This document shows, piece after piece, positions 42,535 to 50,803 of a DNA stretch of 64,000 nucleotides. Numbering within the stretch: position 1 is the stretch's first letter; every line of letters begins with the position of its first letter. Position numbers and translations under genes: made by a program. The notes under the pieces were generated by a model. It saw only the letters and a list, made by a program, of their open reading frames with translations, was not told the DNA's origin and made no database searches. Where the stretch lies: the NCBI GenBank assembly GCA_002381185.1, contig DFOA01000041.1, forward strand, positions 116,715-180,714. Reading direction: 5' to 3'. Origin of the DNA: Firmicutes bacterium UBA3553 (GTDB lineage Bacteria; Bacillota; Clostridia; Tissierellales; Sedimentibacteraceae).

Positions 42535-43425
42535 ATGAATTTTAAAATCTGGATGAACAAAAAGATAAACAAAGTAGAAGAATATTTAAAAAGTGTTGTT
42601 AAGGAAAATGAAAATCCTCAAAAATTAATTTATGAAGCAATGAATTACAGTTTGCTTTCAGGAGGCAAAAGATTGAGGCCGCTACTTTTGCTTGGTGCCT
42701 ATGAGCTGTTTCAGAACAATGAAGATGCGGCAATGCCATTTGCATGCGCCATGGAAATGATTCATACATATTCCCTCATTCATGATGACCTGCCTGCCAT
42801 GGACAACGACGATTATAGGAGAGGAAGGCTGTCCAATCATAAAAGATTCGGGGAAGCAGCCGCCATTTTAGCGGGAGATGGTCTTTTGAACAAGGCTTTT
42901 GAAACAGGACTTGAGGCAGCACTGGAACATAAAATAAACATCGAAAGCGCATTAAAGGCTTTGGCGGAAATTGCCGGGTCATCCGGTTCAGACGGAATGA
43001 TTGGCGGCCAGGTGGTGGATATGTTCGGACATGATAAAATTTCTTCTTTAGAAGATTTAAAATATATGTATTCCTTAAAGACAGGTGCAATTATAAAAAG
43101 CAGCGTAACAGCTGGAGCATTGCTTGGAGGAGCCGATGAAAAAGAATTAAGAGCTCTTGAAAGCTATGCCGAAAAAATAGGACTTGCATTTCAAATAGAG
43201 GACGACATACTTGACGTGACAGGTACCCTTGAAAAGCTTGGAAAAGCAGCAGGAAGCGACGCTGCAAATGACAAAATCACATATTTGACTTTTGTTTCAA
43301 TCGAAGAGGCACAAAGTACTGTTATAAAGCTTACTGAAGAAGCTATCGAAAGCCTGGATGCTTTCGGAGAAAAGGCAGCACATCTGGCAGAGCTTGCCAG
43401 ATACCTTACAAACAGAGACCATTAG
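42535..43425 (+). CDS. ispA: Polyprenyl diphosphate synthase (farnesyl/geranylgeranyl type)
   Basis: Condenses isopentenyl diphosphate units into short-chain prenyl diphosphates used for undecaprenyl and other isoprenoids. The 296-aa all-helical protein has GGKRLRPLLLL (about 43-53), the first Asp-rich motif DDLPAMDND (about 84-92) and the second QIEDDILD (about 222-229). Chain length is probably C15. An AGGGGGC site precedes ATG. In many Firmicutes it sits with xseA/xseB and dxs; here it follows metH. Confidence 0.92.
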   Translation: MNFKIWMNKKINKVEEYLKSVVKENENPQKLIYEAMNYSLLSGGKRLRPLLLLGAYELFQNNEDAAMPFACAMEMIHTYSLIHDDLPAMDNDDYRRGRLSNHKRFGEAAAILAGDGLLNKAFETGLEAALEHKINIESALKALAEIAGSSGSDGMIGGQVVDMFGHDKISSLEDLKYMYSLKTGAIIKSSVTAGALLGGADEKELRALESYAEKIGLAFQIEDDILDVTGTLEKLGKAAGSDAANDKITYLTFVSIEEAQSTVIKLTEEAIESLDAFGEKAAHLAELARYLTNRDH

Positions 43426-43429
43426 TGTG

Positions 43430-43488
43430 TCACGGGGACGGGGGTGTTGTCATCAGCTGATGACAGCAACCCCGTCCCCCTTTGTCAC
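43430..43488. terminator. GGGAC-type palindrome between convergent genes
   Basis: GTCACGGGGACGGGG... pairs with ...CCCCGTCCCCC with TGTCATCAGCTGATGACA as perfect inner stem. It lies between the prenyl synthase (+) and murC (-) and can stop both. Member of the GGGAC palindrome family. Confidence 0.75.
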
Positions 43489-43492
43489 CTAA

Positions 43493-44872
43493 TCAATTAT
43501 TCAATGCAATTTCAACTGTTCGGCAATTATCTATCAATAAATCAACTACATCGTTGACATTTCCTGCACCCATGGTAATTATCGTATCACCTTCACTGGC
43601 TAGGGACTTGATTATATCTGCGGCTGCCTGGAAGGACTCCGCATAATATCCGCCTTTATTCATATCATTCATTTTTACAATAATATCTTTTGAATGAATT
43701 TCTCCGTTATCCTTTTCTCTTGCCGCATATATGTCCAGCAGTATTACTTCATCTGTATGTGTCAAAGCTTCTGCAAATTCGTTCAGAAGTTTTTTTGTTC
43801 TTGTAAATGTATGAGGCTGGAATACTGTTATAACCTTTCCAGATGTATAAGATTTTGCAGTCTTCAGCGTTGCTTTCATTTCCGACGGATGATGTGCATA
43901 GTCATCAATTATTGAAGCCCCGTTATAATCGCCCTTGTACTCATATCTCCTGTGAGTTCCCTTAAAATCTGATAAACCATTTTTAATGGTTTCTGAATCA
44001 ACACCCAGACTTAAGACAGCAGCAGCGGCAGCTACCGAATTTAGTATGTTGTGCTCGCCAAATACCTTCAGGCTTATGTCTTCAATTCTTTGACCCTTAT
44101 GCATCAAAGTATAGGAAGGAACGGGCATTAAACTTATATTTTCAGGATAGTAATCCGCGTTATTATCAGATCCGAATGTTATAACGTTACATTTTATATT
44201 CTTAAAAAGCATCTTGTGCTTTTCATTAACTATTAAATGACCTGTTTGAGGAATTTTTTGGGCATATTCAACAAATGCGCTTTCAATATCTTCTAAATTC
44301 TTGTAATAATCCAAATGGTCTTCTTCTATATTCAATATGATTTCCATTGTTGGATTGAATTTTAAGAAATTTCTTTTATATTCACATGCTTCTGTAAGCA
44401 TTATATCATAGGAGCCTCGAAGAAGGTTGCCTCCCAATGAATCCATTTCGCCTCCCAAAAAAATTGTAGGCTTCATATCTGTTTCTATCAATATGGAAGA
44501 AACCATTCCAGTTGTTGTGGTCTTTCCGTGAGTGCCTGAAATACAGACTGCATTTTTGTACTTTTTCATTATCAGTCCCAAAAATTCGGCCCTGTCCATT
44601 ATATTCAAATTTAATTCCTGTGCTCTCAAAAGCTCCGGATTGTCATTTGAGATGGCAGAGGTGTATACAACCAAATCAATATCTTCAGTTATGTTCTTTC
44701 TCTCGTGATTTATGTAAATTTTAGCGCCCAGTGATTCCAGCTTTTTAATTATGTGGGATGGGCTTCTGTCAGAGCCTGAAACTCTGTTGCCTTCATCAAT
44801 CATTATTTCAGCCAATGCGCTCATACTTATTCCGCCGATACCGATAAAATATATATGATTAAATTTTTGCAT
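43493..44872 (-). CDS. murC: UDP-MurNAc:L-alanine ligase MurC
   Basis: Adds L-Ala to UDP-MurNAc, the step before MurD. The 459-aa protein has the N-domain YFIGIGGISMSALAEI (about 8-23), P-loop SGTHGKTTTTG (about 110-120), TEACEYKRNFL, SVAAAAAVL and YAHHPSEMKATL (about 310-321). An AAGGAGAAC site precedes ATG. It is transcribed away from the dcw cluster, about 21 kb from murD, as often in clostridia. The 44873-45072 gap upstream is AT-rich and shows no gene. Confidence 0.96.
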   Translation of the reverse strand: MQKFNHIYFIGIGGISMSALAEIMIDEGNRVSGSDRSPSHIIKKLESLGAKIYINHERKNITEDIDLVVYTSAISNDNPELLRAQELNLNIMDRAEFLGLIMKKYKNAVCISGTHGKTTTTGMVSSILIETDMKPTIFLGGEMDSLGGNLLRGSYDIMLTEACEYKRNFLKFNPTMEIILNIEEDHLDYYKNLEDIESAFVEYAQKIPQTGHLIVNEKHKMLFKNIKCNVITFGSDNNADYYPENISLMPVPSYTLMHKGQRIEDISLKVFGEHNILNSVAAAAAVLSLGVDSETIKNGLSDFKGTHRRYEYKGDYNGASIIDDYAHHPSEMKATLKTAKSYTSGKVITVFQPHTFTRTKKLLNEFAEALTHTDEVILLDIYAAREKDNGEIHSKDIIVKMNDMNKGGYYAESFQAAADIIKSLASEGDTIITMGAGNVNDVVDLLIDNCRTVEIALNN

Positions 44873-45072
44873 GTCGTTCTCCTTGAATATTTCTTGTTAT
44901 ATATTCATATTATTCATAAAATATGTAATTAACACTTATTAAGATAATTATTTCTAAGGTATGTCCATCGGACAAATCATAATATTATAACATGTCCCGA
45001 TATATTGTTCAATGGTTTTTACTTTATGAACATCAGCTTAAATTTTTCCAAAAATATTTTTGATTTATAAAT

Positions 45073-45116
45073 AAGGAAAAAACAGCATCGAATATCTTTG
45101 GATATATAGATGCTGT
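45073..45116 (-). terminator. Terminator of the ProC/ComER-like gene
   Basis: ACAGCATC (45082-45089) pairs with GATGCTGT (45109-45116), extended by GATATC-like inner pairs. On the minus strand the stem is followed by TTTTTT (the A-run at 45077-45082). Confidence 0.75.
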
Positions 45117-45143
45117 GTCAGTGCAAAGTTCATATACTTATTT

Positions 45144-45989
45144 TTATTTATTGTTAACGGCTTCATCAATTATGCAGCTTACTTTATTGGTTATATCATC
45201 ATATTTTTTTATGGTTGTATCAAATGCTTCTTCAAATATTGCAGGAAGGTTTTTCTCGTATATTTTTATACCTTCGTAAGTAATTCCTCCCTTTGTGGAA
45301 ACTCTATTTATAGTATCTTCAAATTTCATGTTTTTTTCAATGAAAAGTTTGGATGCTCCCGCCAATGATACCATTGTCATATGCTCGATTTCCTCACTTG
45401 TCATGTTTATGCTGTGATTTGAAGCAGCGCGAACGAGCTCAAGCATTATTTCCGATATGATTGCCGGAAGGCTCCCTGTAAGGTTATGGCATAAGTTCAT
45501 ATCTTCTTCTTTTATTGTTTTTACCTCACTGATATTTGACATCAGATTTTCAAAGAACGTTTTCTCGGTGTCGGTTACATGTTCATTGTGGCATACTAAT
45601 GTTATTCCTCCTCTGACAGAGGAATTCAATGTGGGCATAAACTTAGTAATTTTGCCCCTAAAAATCTTATGCAAATCTTTATAGGCAACTGTCGCGGTAG
45701 AAATCATCAAATAGCTGTCTTCGTTCAAAAAAGGCTTAATTTCCAAAAGTAGCGCAGGCACATTTACAGGTTCCACACAAATAATTATCTTTTGACAGTC
45801 TTGGGCTACTTCCCGGTTGCTGTCACATACGTTTACAGAAGGATATTTTGCGGCAAAGCTGTCTGATTTGCCTCGGGAACGGTTTGCAATATATAAATCC
45901 TCCTCTTTCAAAATTCCAATCTGAAGCAGCTGCTCCAAAATCATGGAGCCCATGTTTCCTAATCCTATAAGTCCTAACTTCTTAGTCAC
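45144..45989 (-). CDS. Pyrroline-5-carboxylate reductase family protein (ComER-like)
   Basis: NAD(P)H-dependent Rossmann protein of the ProC family. The start is placed at GTG 45989 (TKKLGLIGLGNMG) because GAGGAGAG lies 6-7 bases upstream; the earlier ATG at 46004 overlaps that site. 281 aa. GLGNMG binds the nucleotide; the C-terminal dimerisation domain has RVSTKGGITYEG like P5CR. The usual MPNTPA substrate loop is changed to MPTLNS, and the VGEPVTV-like region is diverged, so it may be ComER-like (competence/sporulation) rather than a proline-making enzyme. Confidence 0.75.
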   Translation of the reverse strand: MTKKLGLIGLGNMGSMILEQLLQIGILKEEDLYIANRSRGKSDSFAAKYPSVNVCDSNREVAQDCQKIIICVEPVNVPALLLEIKPFLNEDSYLMISTATVAYKDLHKIFRGKITKFMPTLNSSVRGGITLVCHNEHVTDTEKTFFENLMSNISEVKTIKEEDMNLCHNLTGSLPAIISEIMLELVRAASNHSINMTSEEIEHMTMVSLAGASKLFIEKNMKFEDTINRVSTKGGITYEGIKIYEKNLPAIFEEAFDTTIKKYDDITNKVSCIIDEAVNNK

Positions 45990-46068
45990 TGTATCTCTCC
46001 TCATTATTAAAATTACATCTTAACATTAGTATACAGTATTTTTTCAGAGCAGACAATTTAAACATTCC

Positions 46069-46097
46069 TTGATTTTTTATATTTGCAAATGTATAAT
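46069..46097 (+). promoter_or_regulatory. Probable promoter of tsaE-tsaB-rimI
   Basis: TTGATT (46069-46074), 17-base spacer, TATAAT (46092-46097). The leader contains a CTCCG/CGGAG hairpin (about 46142-46158). Confidence 0.6.
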
Positions 46098-46197
46098 AAA
46101 TAATGTCGTCTAATGACAATCAAAGATTTCAACATTGAAATTCTCCGGAAAACGGAGGAGTACATACAAAATTAAACTTTAAGCATAAGGAAATATT

Positions 46198-46668
46198 ATG
46201 AAATTAACAGTAAATAATTTAAAGGATACAGAAAATATAGGCAAGATTATAGGGCGTTGTTTAGAAAAAGGAACCGTACTATGCCTGGATGGGGATTTAG
46301 GTGTGGGGAAGACGGCTCTCACGCAGTTCATCGCCCGTGAGTTCGGAGTGGAGGAATACATAACCAGTCCTACCTTCACCATAATAAAGGAATACGAAGG
46401 AAGACTGCCTTTTTATCACATGGATGTATACAGAATCGACTCGGAAGATGACATGTATGATTTAGGCTATGATGAATATATTTATTCTGAAGGTGTAACA
46501 ATCATTGAATGGTCTCATAAAATTAAAGGAATACTTCCTGATGAAAGAATTAATATTGAGATACAAAGAATTGACGACACAAGCCGCATAATGGATATTG
46601 GCGGAAAAGGAAAAATATTTGACAGATTGGCGGAGGAGTTGAAATATTATGAAAATACTTGCAATTGA
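46198..46668 (+). CDS. tsaE: tRNA threonylcarbamoyladenosine synthesis ATPase TsaE
   Basis: ATPase that works with TsaB, TsaD and TsaC to make t6A37 in ANN-reading tRNAs. The 156-aa protein has P-loop GDLGVGKT (about 32-39), TSPTFTIIKEYEG (about 60-72), HMDVYRI and IIEWSHKI (family motif EWxE/S). The end overlaps tsaB by 20 bases. tsaD is not in the window. Confidence 0.94.
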   Translation: MKLTVNNLKDTENIGKIIGRCLEKGTVLCLDGDLGVGKTALTQFIAREFGVEEYITSPTFTIIKEYEGRLPFYHMDVYRIDSEDDMYDLGYDEYIYSEGVTIIEWSHKIKGILPDERINIEIQRIDDTSRIMDIGGKGKIFDRLAEELKYYENTCN

Positions 46669-47338
46669 ATCGGCATCAATAACAGCTTCCTGCGCAATAT
46701 GCGGTGACGGGAATTTATTAGGTGAATATACATTAAATCATAGAAAAACACATTCAGAAAAGCTTATGCCGTTAATTGAAGAGTTAATGAATGAACTGGA
46801 ACTTAAAATACAGGATATAGATGTTATTGCAGTTTCAGAAGGACCGGGTTCATACACGGGCTTGAGAATAGGGGCTGCCATTGCCAAAAGCTTGTCTTTT
46901 GCGGTTGGGATACCCATAGCAGGTGTGCCCACTACAAAGTCTCTTGCGGGAAATATTTTTGATTCGGATAAACTGATAGTTCCGGTTATGGATGCAAAGG
47001 CAGGAAGAATTTATACAGGAATATACAGATGGGAGAATGGAGCCTTGACTGCAGTCAGGGAGCAGTTTCCGTGCAACATTGATGAACTGATTGACATATT
47101 GAACGGATATGAGGAACCTCTTATTTTTAACGGAGATGGTTCAGTCAATTACAAAAATATTATTGAGGAAAAATTAAACAGAGCAGCTTATTTTGCTCCG
47201 AACAATTTTAATTATTTGCATGCATCAACATTGGCATCAATAGGATATGAGATGGCATTAAGAGGCGAATTGATTAAGGCGTCAGATTTCAAGCCACAGT
47301 ATTTGAGATTGTCCCAGGCTGAACGCAATAAGGAGTAG
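46649..47338 (+). CDS. tsaB: tRNA threonylcarbamoyladenosine synthesis protein TsaB
   Basis: ASKHA-fold partner of TsaD for t6A formation. The 229-aa protein opens MKILAIESASITASCAI (ATPase-like strand) and has the conserved EGPGSYTGLRIGAAIAKSLSF (split; about 65-85) and GVPTTKSLA. The ribosome site GGAGGAG lies within tsaE. Followed by rimI after 9 bases, the common tsaE-tsaB-rimI order. Confidence 0.94.
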   Translation: MKILAIESASITASCAICGDGNLLGEYTLNHRKTHSEKLMPLIEELMNELELKIQDIDVIAVSEGPGSYTGLRIGAAIAKSLSFAVGIPIAGVPTTKSLAGNIFDSDKLIVPVMDAKAGRIYTGIYRWENGALTAVREQFPCNIDELIDILNGYEEPLIFNGDGSVNYKNIIEEKLNRAAYFAPNNFNYLHASTLASIGYEMALRGELIKASDFKPQYLRLSQAERNKE

Positions 47339-47347
47339 GGAGGGTTT

Positions 47348-47788
47348 ATGGTAGTAGTTAGAGGTATGCGTTATGATGATTTAGATCAGATAACGGAAAT
47401 TGAAAAAATATGTTTTTCCTTACCTTGGTCAAAAGCTTCCTTTGAAAAGGAATTACAGAATGAACTGGCGTATTATCAATGTGCTGAAGAAAACGGTAAA
47501 ATCATGGGTTACATGGGAATGTGGAGAATACTGGACGAATGCCATATTACAAATGTTGCTGTCTTGCCCGAATACAGAAAAATGGGAATAGCCAGTTCAC
47601 TAATAAATAAAATGGTTGAAATATGTAAATGCTCAGAAATCCAAACCATGACTCTTGAAGTGAGAGAATCAAATTTGCCTGCTATAAACCTGTACCGGAA
47701 ATTTGGATTTATATCTGCAGGGAAAAGACCGAAATATTATTTAAAACCTTTAGAAGATGCAATTATAATGTGGAAAAAAATTCAGTAA
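47348..47788 (+). CDS. rimI: Ribosomal protein S18-alanine N-acetyltransferase RimI
   Basis: GNAT acetyltransferase for the N-terminal alanine of S18 (by family). The 146-aa protein has the acetyl-CoA loop LPEYRKMGIASSLI (about 76-89; R-x-x-G-x-A pattern), then TLEVRESNLPAINLYRKFGF (about 107-126), a RimI hallmark. An AGGGAGGG site precedes ATG. The name relies on position and this motif. Confidence 0.9.
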   Translation: MVVVRGMRYDDLDQITEIEKICFSLPWSKASFEKELQNELAYYQCAEENGKIMGYMGMWRILDECHITNVAVLPEYRKMGIASSLINKMVEICKCSEIQTMTLEVRESNLPAINLYRKFGFISAGKRPKYYLKPLEDAIIMWKKIQ

Positions 47789-47808
47789 TAGAAAGACAGA
47801 GGAGAAAA

Positions 47809-48672
47809 ATGAAACGTAAAAAGAAACTTAAGATGCATAGAATTTTAATAATAGTAACTGTACTTTTATTGTTTTTATTCGGAGTAATGCTGTTAATAGA
47901 GGGGATTACCAATAATAAGGAAAACCCTGCAGAAAAACCTGTCAATGAAGAACCGGCAGAAAACCCGACGGATAAACCTTCTGATAAAACTGAGGAACCA
48001 AAAGAGGAGCCGGCGGAGGAACCAGATGAACCGGAAACACCGGGCGAAGAGCCTGTAGTAGAAAATCCTTCTGATCAGGATATTGTAATAGTAGAAAATC
48101 CCGAAGCTATAGATGTATTGGTAAACAAAAAATATAATCTTCCTGACACATATGTGCCGGCTGATTTAGTAAAGTTGACGGATGTTCCAACGGTATTGTC
48201 CAACCCAGAAGTTAATCAGATGAGATCTGTTGCCTATGAAGCTTTAAAGCTGCTGTTTGCAGCAGCCAAAGAAGAAGCAGGCTATGATTTATATGCGCGC
48301 TCAGGCTACAGGTCATATAACACTCAGGTATCATTGTACAGTTCTTATGTAACTAATCATGGGCGGGCAGCAGCTGACACATTCAGTGCAAAGGCCGGAC
48401 AAAGCGAGCACCAGACAGGGCTTGTCATGGACATTACATGTGAAGCAATGAACTTCCAGCTGGATGATACTTTCGGAGATACTGAGGAAGGCAAGTGGGT
48501 TTCAGAAAATGCCCATAGATTCGGATTTATAGTAAGATATCCGAAGGGAAAAGAAGACATCACAGGCTATATGTATGAACCGTGGCATTTAAGATATCTG
48601 GGAGTTGAGCTTGCAACAGACGTATACGAATCAGGTCTGACCCTGGAAGAATATTTTGAACAAAACGATTGA
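47809..48672 (+). CDS. Membrane-anchored D,D-carboxypeptidase (VanY/M15B)
   Basis: Predicted to trim D-Ala from peptidoglycan stems outside the membrane. The start is ATG 47809 (MKRKKKLKMHR) after GAGGAG; 287 aa. A basic start and one membrane segment (about 11-32) are followed by a low-complexity Pro/Glu/Asn linker (about 38-95) and a VanY domain (about 125-280). Its zinc/active residues are visible in SEHQTGLVMDI (H and D) and EPWHLRYLG (E and H). It is the last gene after rimI, separated by 20 bases. Confidence 0.88.
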   Translation: MKRKKKLKMHRILIIVTVLLLFLFGVMLLIEGITNNKENPAEKPVNEEPAENPTDKPSDKTEEPKEEPAEEPDEPETPGEEPVVENPSDQDIVIVENPEAIDVLVNKKYNLPDTYVPADLVKLTDVPTVLSNPEVNQMRSVAYEALKLLFAAAKEEAGYDLYARSGYRSYNTQVSLYSSYVTNHGRAAADTFSAKAGQSEHQTGLVMDITCEAMNFQLDDTFGDTEEGKWVSENAHRFGFIVRYPKGKEDITGYMYEPWHLRYLGVELATDVYESGLTLEEYFEQND

Positions 48673-48705
48673 TATTAAAAAAGGGCGATGCCCTTTTTTA
48701 ATATT
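48673..48705. terminator. Bidirectional terminator
   Basis: AAAAAAGGG (48677-48685) pairs with CCCTTTTTT (48691-48699), extended by TATTA/TAATA pairs outside. It lies between the VanY gene and htpG, which converge. Confidence 0.85.
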
Positions 48706-48726
48706 AATCGTCAATCCATTGCTAAT

Positions 48727-50610
48727 TTATTGCTCTATAAGCTCATACACATCATTTGCATACTGCACGGGATCTTCAATTTGAAGCCCTTCAATCAGGA
48801 GCGCCTGACTGTACATTACGCTTGACAATTTCTTTAATTTTTCCTTATCATTTTCATATGCATTTTTAATTTTTTCAAACATTTTATGTTCGGTGTTTAT
48901 TTCAAGTATTTTTTCGGCGTGTACATCATTTGCCATGTTGTCGGGCATTGCTTTCAATACCTTTTCCATTTCAATGGACAATTCACCTTCTGCAGCAAGA
49001 CAAACAGGGTGGGTTTTTAGTCTTTTAGAAGCTCTTACTTCTTTAACCCTACCGTTTAGGGCTTCTTTCATGAAGCTGAATATGTCCTTGTTTTCTTCAG
49101 AGTCTTTTTTGTCTTCTTCGCCTTCTGATTTCAGATCCAAATCAGCACTTGAAACGCTTTTAAATTCTTTTTCCTTGTAATTCATCAGAACCTTAATTGC
49201 AAATTCATCAATTTCATCAGTAAAGTAAAGAATTTCGTAACCTTTTTCGGAAACAAGCTCTGTCTGAGGAAGCTTGGCAATATTATTTACATTCTCACCA
49301 GTTGCATAGTAAATATATTTTTGGTCATCCTTCATGCGGGATATATATTCATCAAGAGTTACCAGTTTTTTCTCTGTTGAAGAATAGAACATAACCAAAT
49401 CCTGCAATGTTTCCTTGTTTGAGCCCCATTCGCTGTATAAGCCGAATTTTAACGTCCTGCCGAAGTTATTGAAGAATGCTACGTAATTATCTCTTTCATC
49501 TTTAATCATTGACAAAAGCTCGCTCTTTATTTTTTCCTTTATTTTCTTTGCTATGAATTGAAGCTGTCTGTCATGCTGCAGTGTTTCCCTTGAAATGTTG
49601 AGAGATAAGTCTGCTGAATCAACAAGTCCCTGCACAAATCCGAAATAATCAGGCAGAAGGTCTCCGCATTTGTTCATTATTAATACACCATTAGAATAAA
49701 GCTCCAGTCCCTTTTCGAATTCCTTTGTGTAGAAGTCAAAAGGAGCTCTTGATGGTATGTACAGTATCGCATTGTAGCTTGTGATGCCCTCAACGCTTAC
49801 ATGAGTGTATTTTAACGGCTTATCAAAACCGAAATGTTTTTCCATATAGAAATTTTCATAATCTGAAGGTTCCAGCTCGCTTTTGTTTTTTCTCCAGATA
49901 GGAACCATGCTGTTTAATATTTCATCTTCAAAGTAATCCTCGTATTCATTTTCGGATCCTTCTTTTTTCCTTCTTTTCTTCATCATCATTTTAATAGGAT
50001 ATTTAATGAAGTTGGAATATTTCTTAACCAGATTTTTGATACTGTATGAATCTAGGAATTCATCATAATCATCATCGTCGGTACTTTTCTTGATTTTCAT
50101 TATAATATCGGTACCCACAGTGTCTTTTTCGCAGGGAGTTATAGTGTAGCCGTCTGCACCATAGGATTCCCATTTGAACGCTTCCTCAGAGCCCAATGCT
50201 TTCGTTATTACAGTTACCTTTTCAGCAACCATGAAGGCTGAATAAAAACCAACACCGAATTGTCCTATAATATCAATGCCGTCCTTGGCCTCATTGTTTG
50301 CTTTAAAGTCAAAGGAGCCGCTCTTTGCAATTGTTCCCAGGTTTGAGTCCAGTTCTTCTTTGGTCATACCTATTCCTGTATCAGATACCTTCAGGGTTCT
50401 TTCATCTTCATCAACAGATATTCTTATGTAAAAATCATCTTTATTAAATTCAATGCTGTTGTCGGTTAATGATTTATAGTAGCTTTTATCAATTGCATCG
50501 CTTGCGTTAGATATAAGCTCTCTTAAAAAAATTTCCTTGTGTGTGTAGATTGAATTAATCATTAAGTCCAAAAGTCTTTTTGATTCAGATTTAAACTGTT
50601 TTTTAGCCAT
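48727..50610 (-). CDS. htpG: Molecular chaperone HtpG (Hsp90)
   Basis: ATP-driven chaperone. The 627-aa protein has the GHKL ATP site: ELISNASDAIDK (about 33-44), DTGIGMTKEEL (about 79-89) and GQFGVGFYSAFM (about 114-125). The middle domain includes SLNISRETLQ; the C-terminal dimerisation domain follows. An unusual very Lys/Arg-rich insert occurs near 210-225 (MMMKKRRKKEG). The GAAGGGAA site precedes ATG. It is governed by a CIRCE operator upstream. Confidence 0.97.
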   Translation of the reverse strand: MAKKQFKSESKRLLDLMINSIYTHKEIFLRELISNASDAIDKSYYKSLTDNSIEFNKDDFYIRISVDEDERTLKVSDTGIGMTKEELDSNLGTIAKSGSFDFKANNEAKDGIDIIGQFGVGFYSAFMVAEKVTVITKALGSEEAFKWESYGADGYTITPCEKDTVGTDIIMKIKKSTDDDDYDEFLDSYSIKNLVKKYSNFIKYPIKMMMKKRRKKEGSENEYEDYFEDEILNSMVPIWRKNKSELEPSDYENFYMEKHFGFDKPLKYTHVSVEGITSYNAILYIPSRAPFDFYTKEFEKGLELYSNGVLIMNKCGDLLPDYFGFVQGLVDSADLSLNISRETLQHDRQLQFIAKKIKEKIKSELLSMIKDERDNYVAFFNNFGRTLKFGLYSEWGSNKETLQDLVMFYSSTEKKLVTLDEYISRMKDDQKYIYYATGENVNNIAKLPQTELVSEKGYEILYFTDEIDEFAIKVLMNYKEKEFKSVSSADLDLKSEGEEDKKDSEENKDIFSFMKEALNGRVKEVRASKRLKTHPVCLAAEGELSIEMEKVLKAMPDNMANDVHAEKILEINTEHKMFEKIKNAYENDKEKLKKLSSVMYSQALLIEGLQIEDPVQYANDVYELIEQ

Positions 50611-50691
50611 AATTCATTCCCTTCCTTTATATATTTTATCGATTGTAATAACTAATTTCTTTGCTAAGCTAAAGCTTTCACTGATAAGCTG

Positions 50692-50718
50692 TTAGCACTC
50701 GAAATTAATGAGTGCTAA
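50692..50718 (-). promoter_or_regulatory. CIRCE operator (HrcA binding site) of htpG
   Basis: TTAGCACTC (50692-50700), nine bases, GAGTGCTAA (50710-50718): an exact match to the CIRCE consensus. It lies just downstream of the htpG -10, so HrcA would block transcription until heat stress. Confidence 0.95.
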
Positions 50719-50728
50719 CCTCATTTCT

Positions 50729-50756
50729 ATTTTAGCAAATGAAATATATTTGTCAA
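50729..50756 (-). promoter_or_regulatory. Promoter of htpG
   Basis: On the minus strand, TTGACA (50756-50751), 16-base spacer, TAAAAT (50734-50729), about 10 bases before CIRCE, the usual arrangement of HrcA-controlled promoters. Confidence 0.75.
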
Positions 50757-50774
50757 TAGACAAACAAAAATTTT

Positions 50775-50803
50775 ATAAAAAAAGCGATCTGCCCTAGACC
50801 GCT
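50775..50803 (-). terminator. Terminator of the SleC-like operon
   Basis: AGCGATCT (50783-50790) pairs with AGACCGCT (50796-50803) with one G-T pair; on the minus strand it is followed by TTTTTTT. It overlaps the stop codon of the last gene (50796-50794). Confidence 0.75.
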
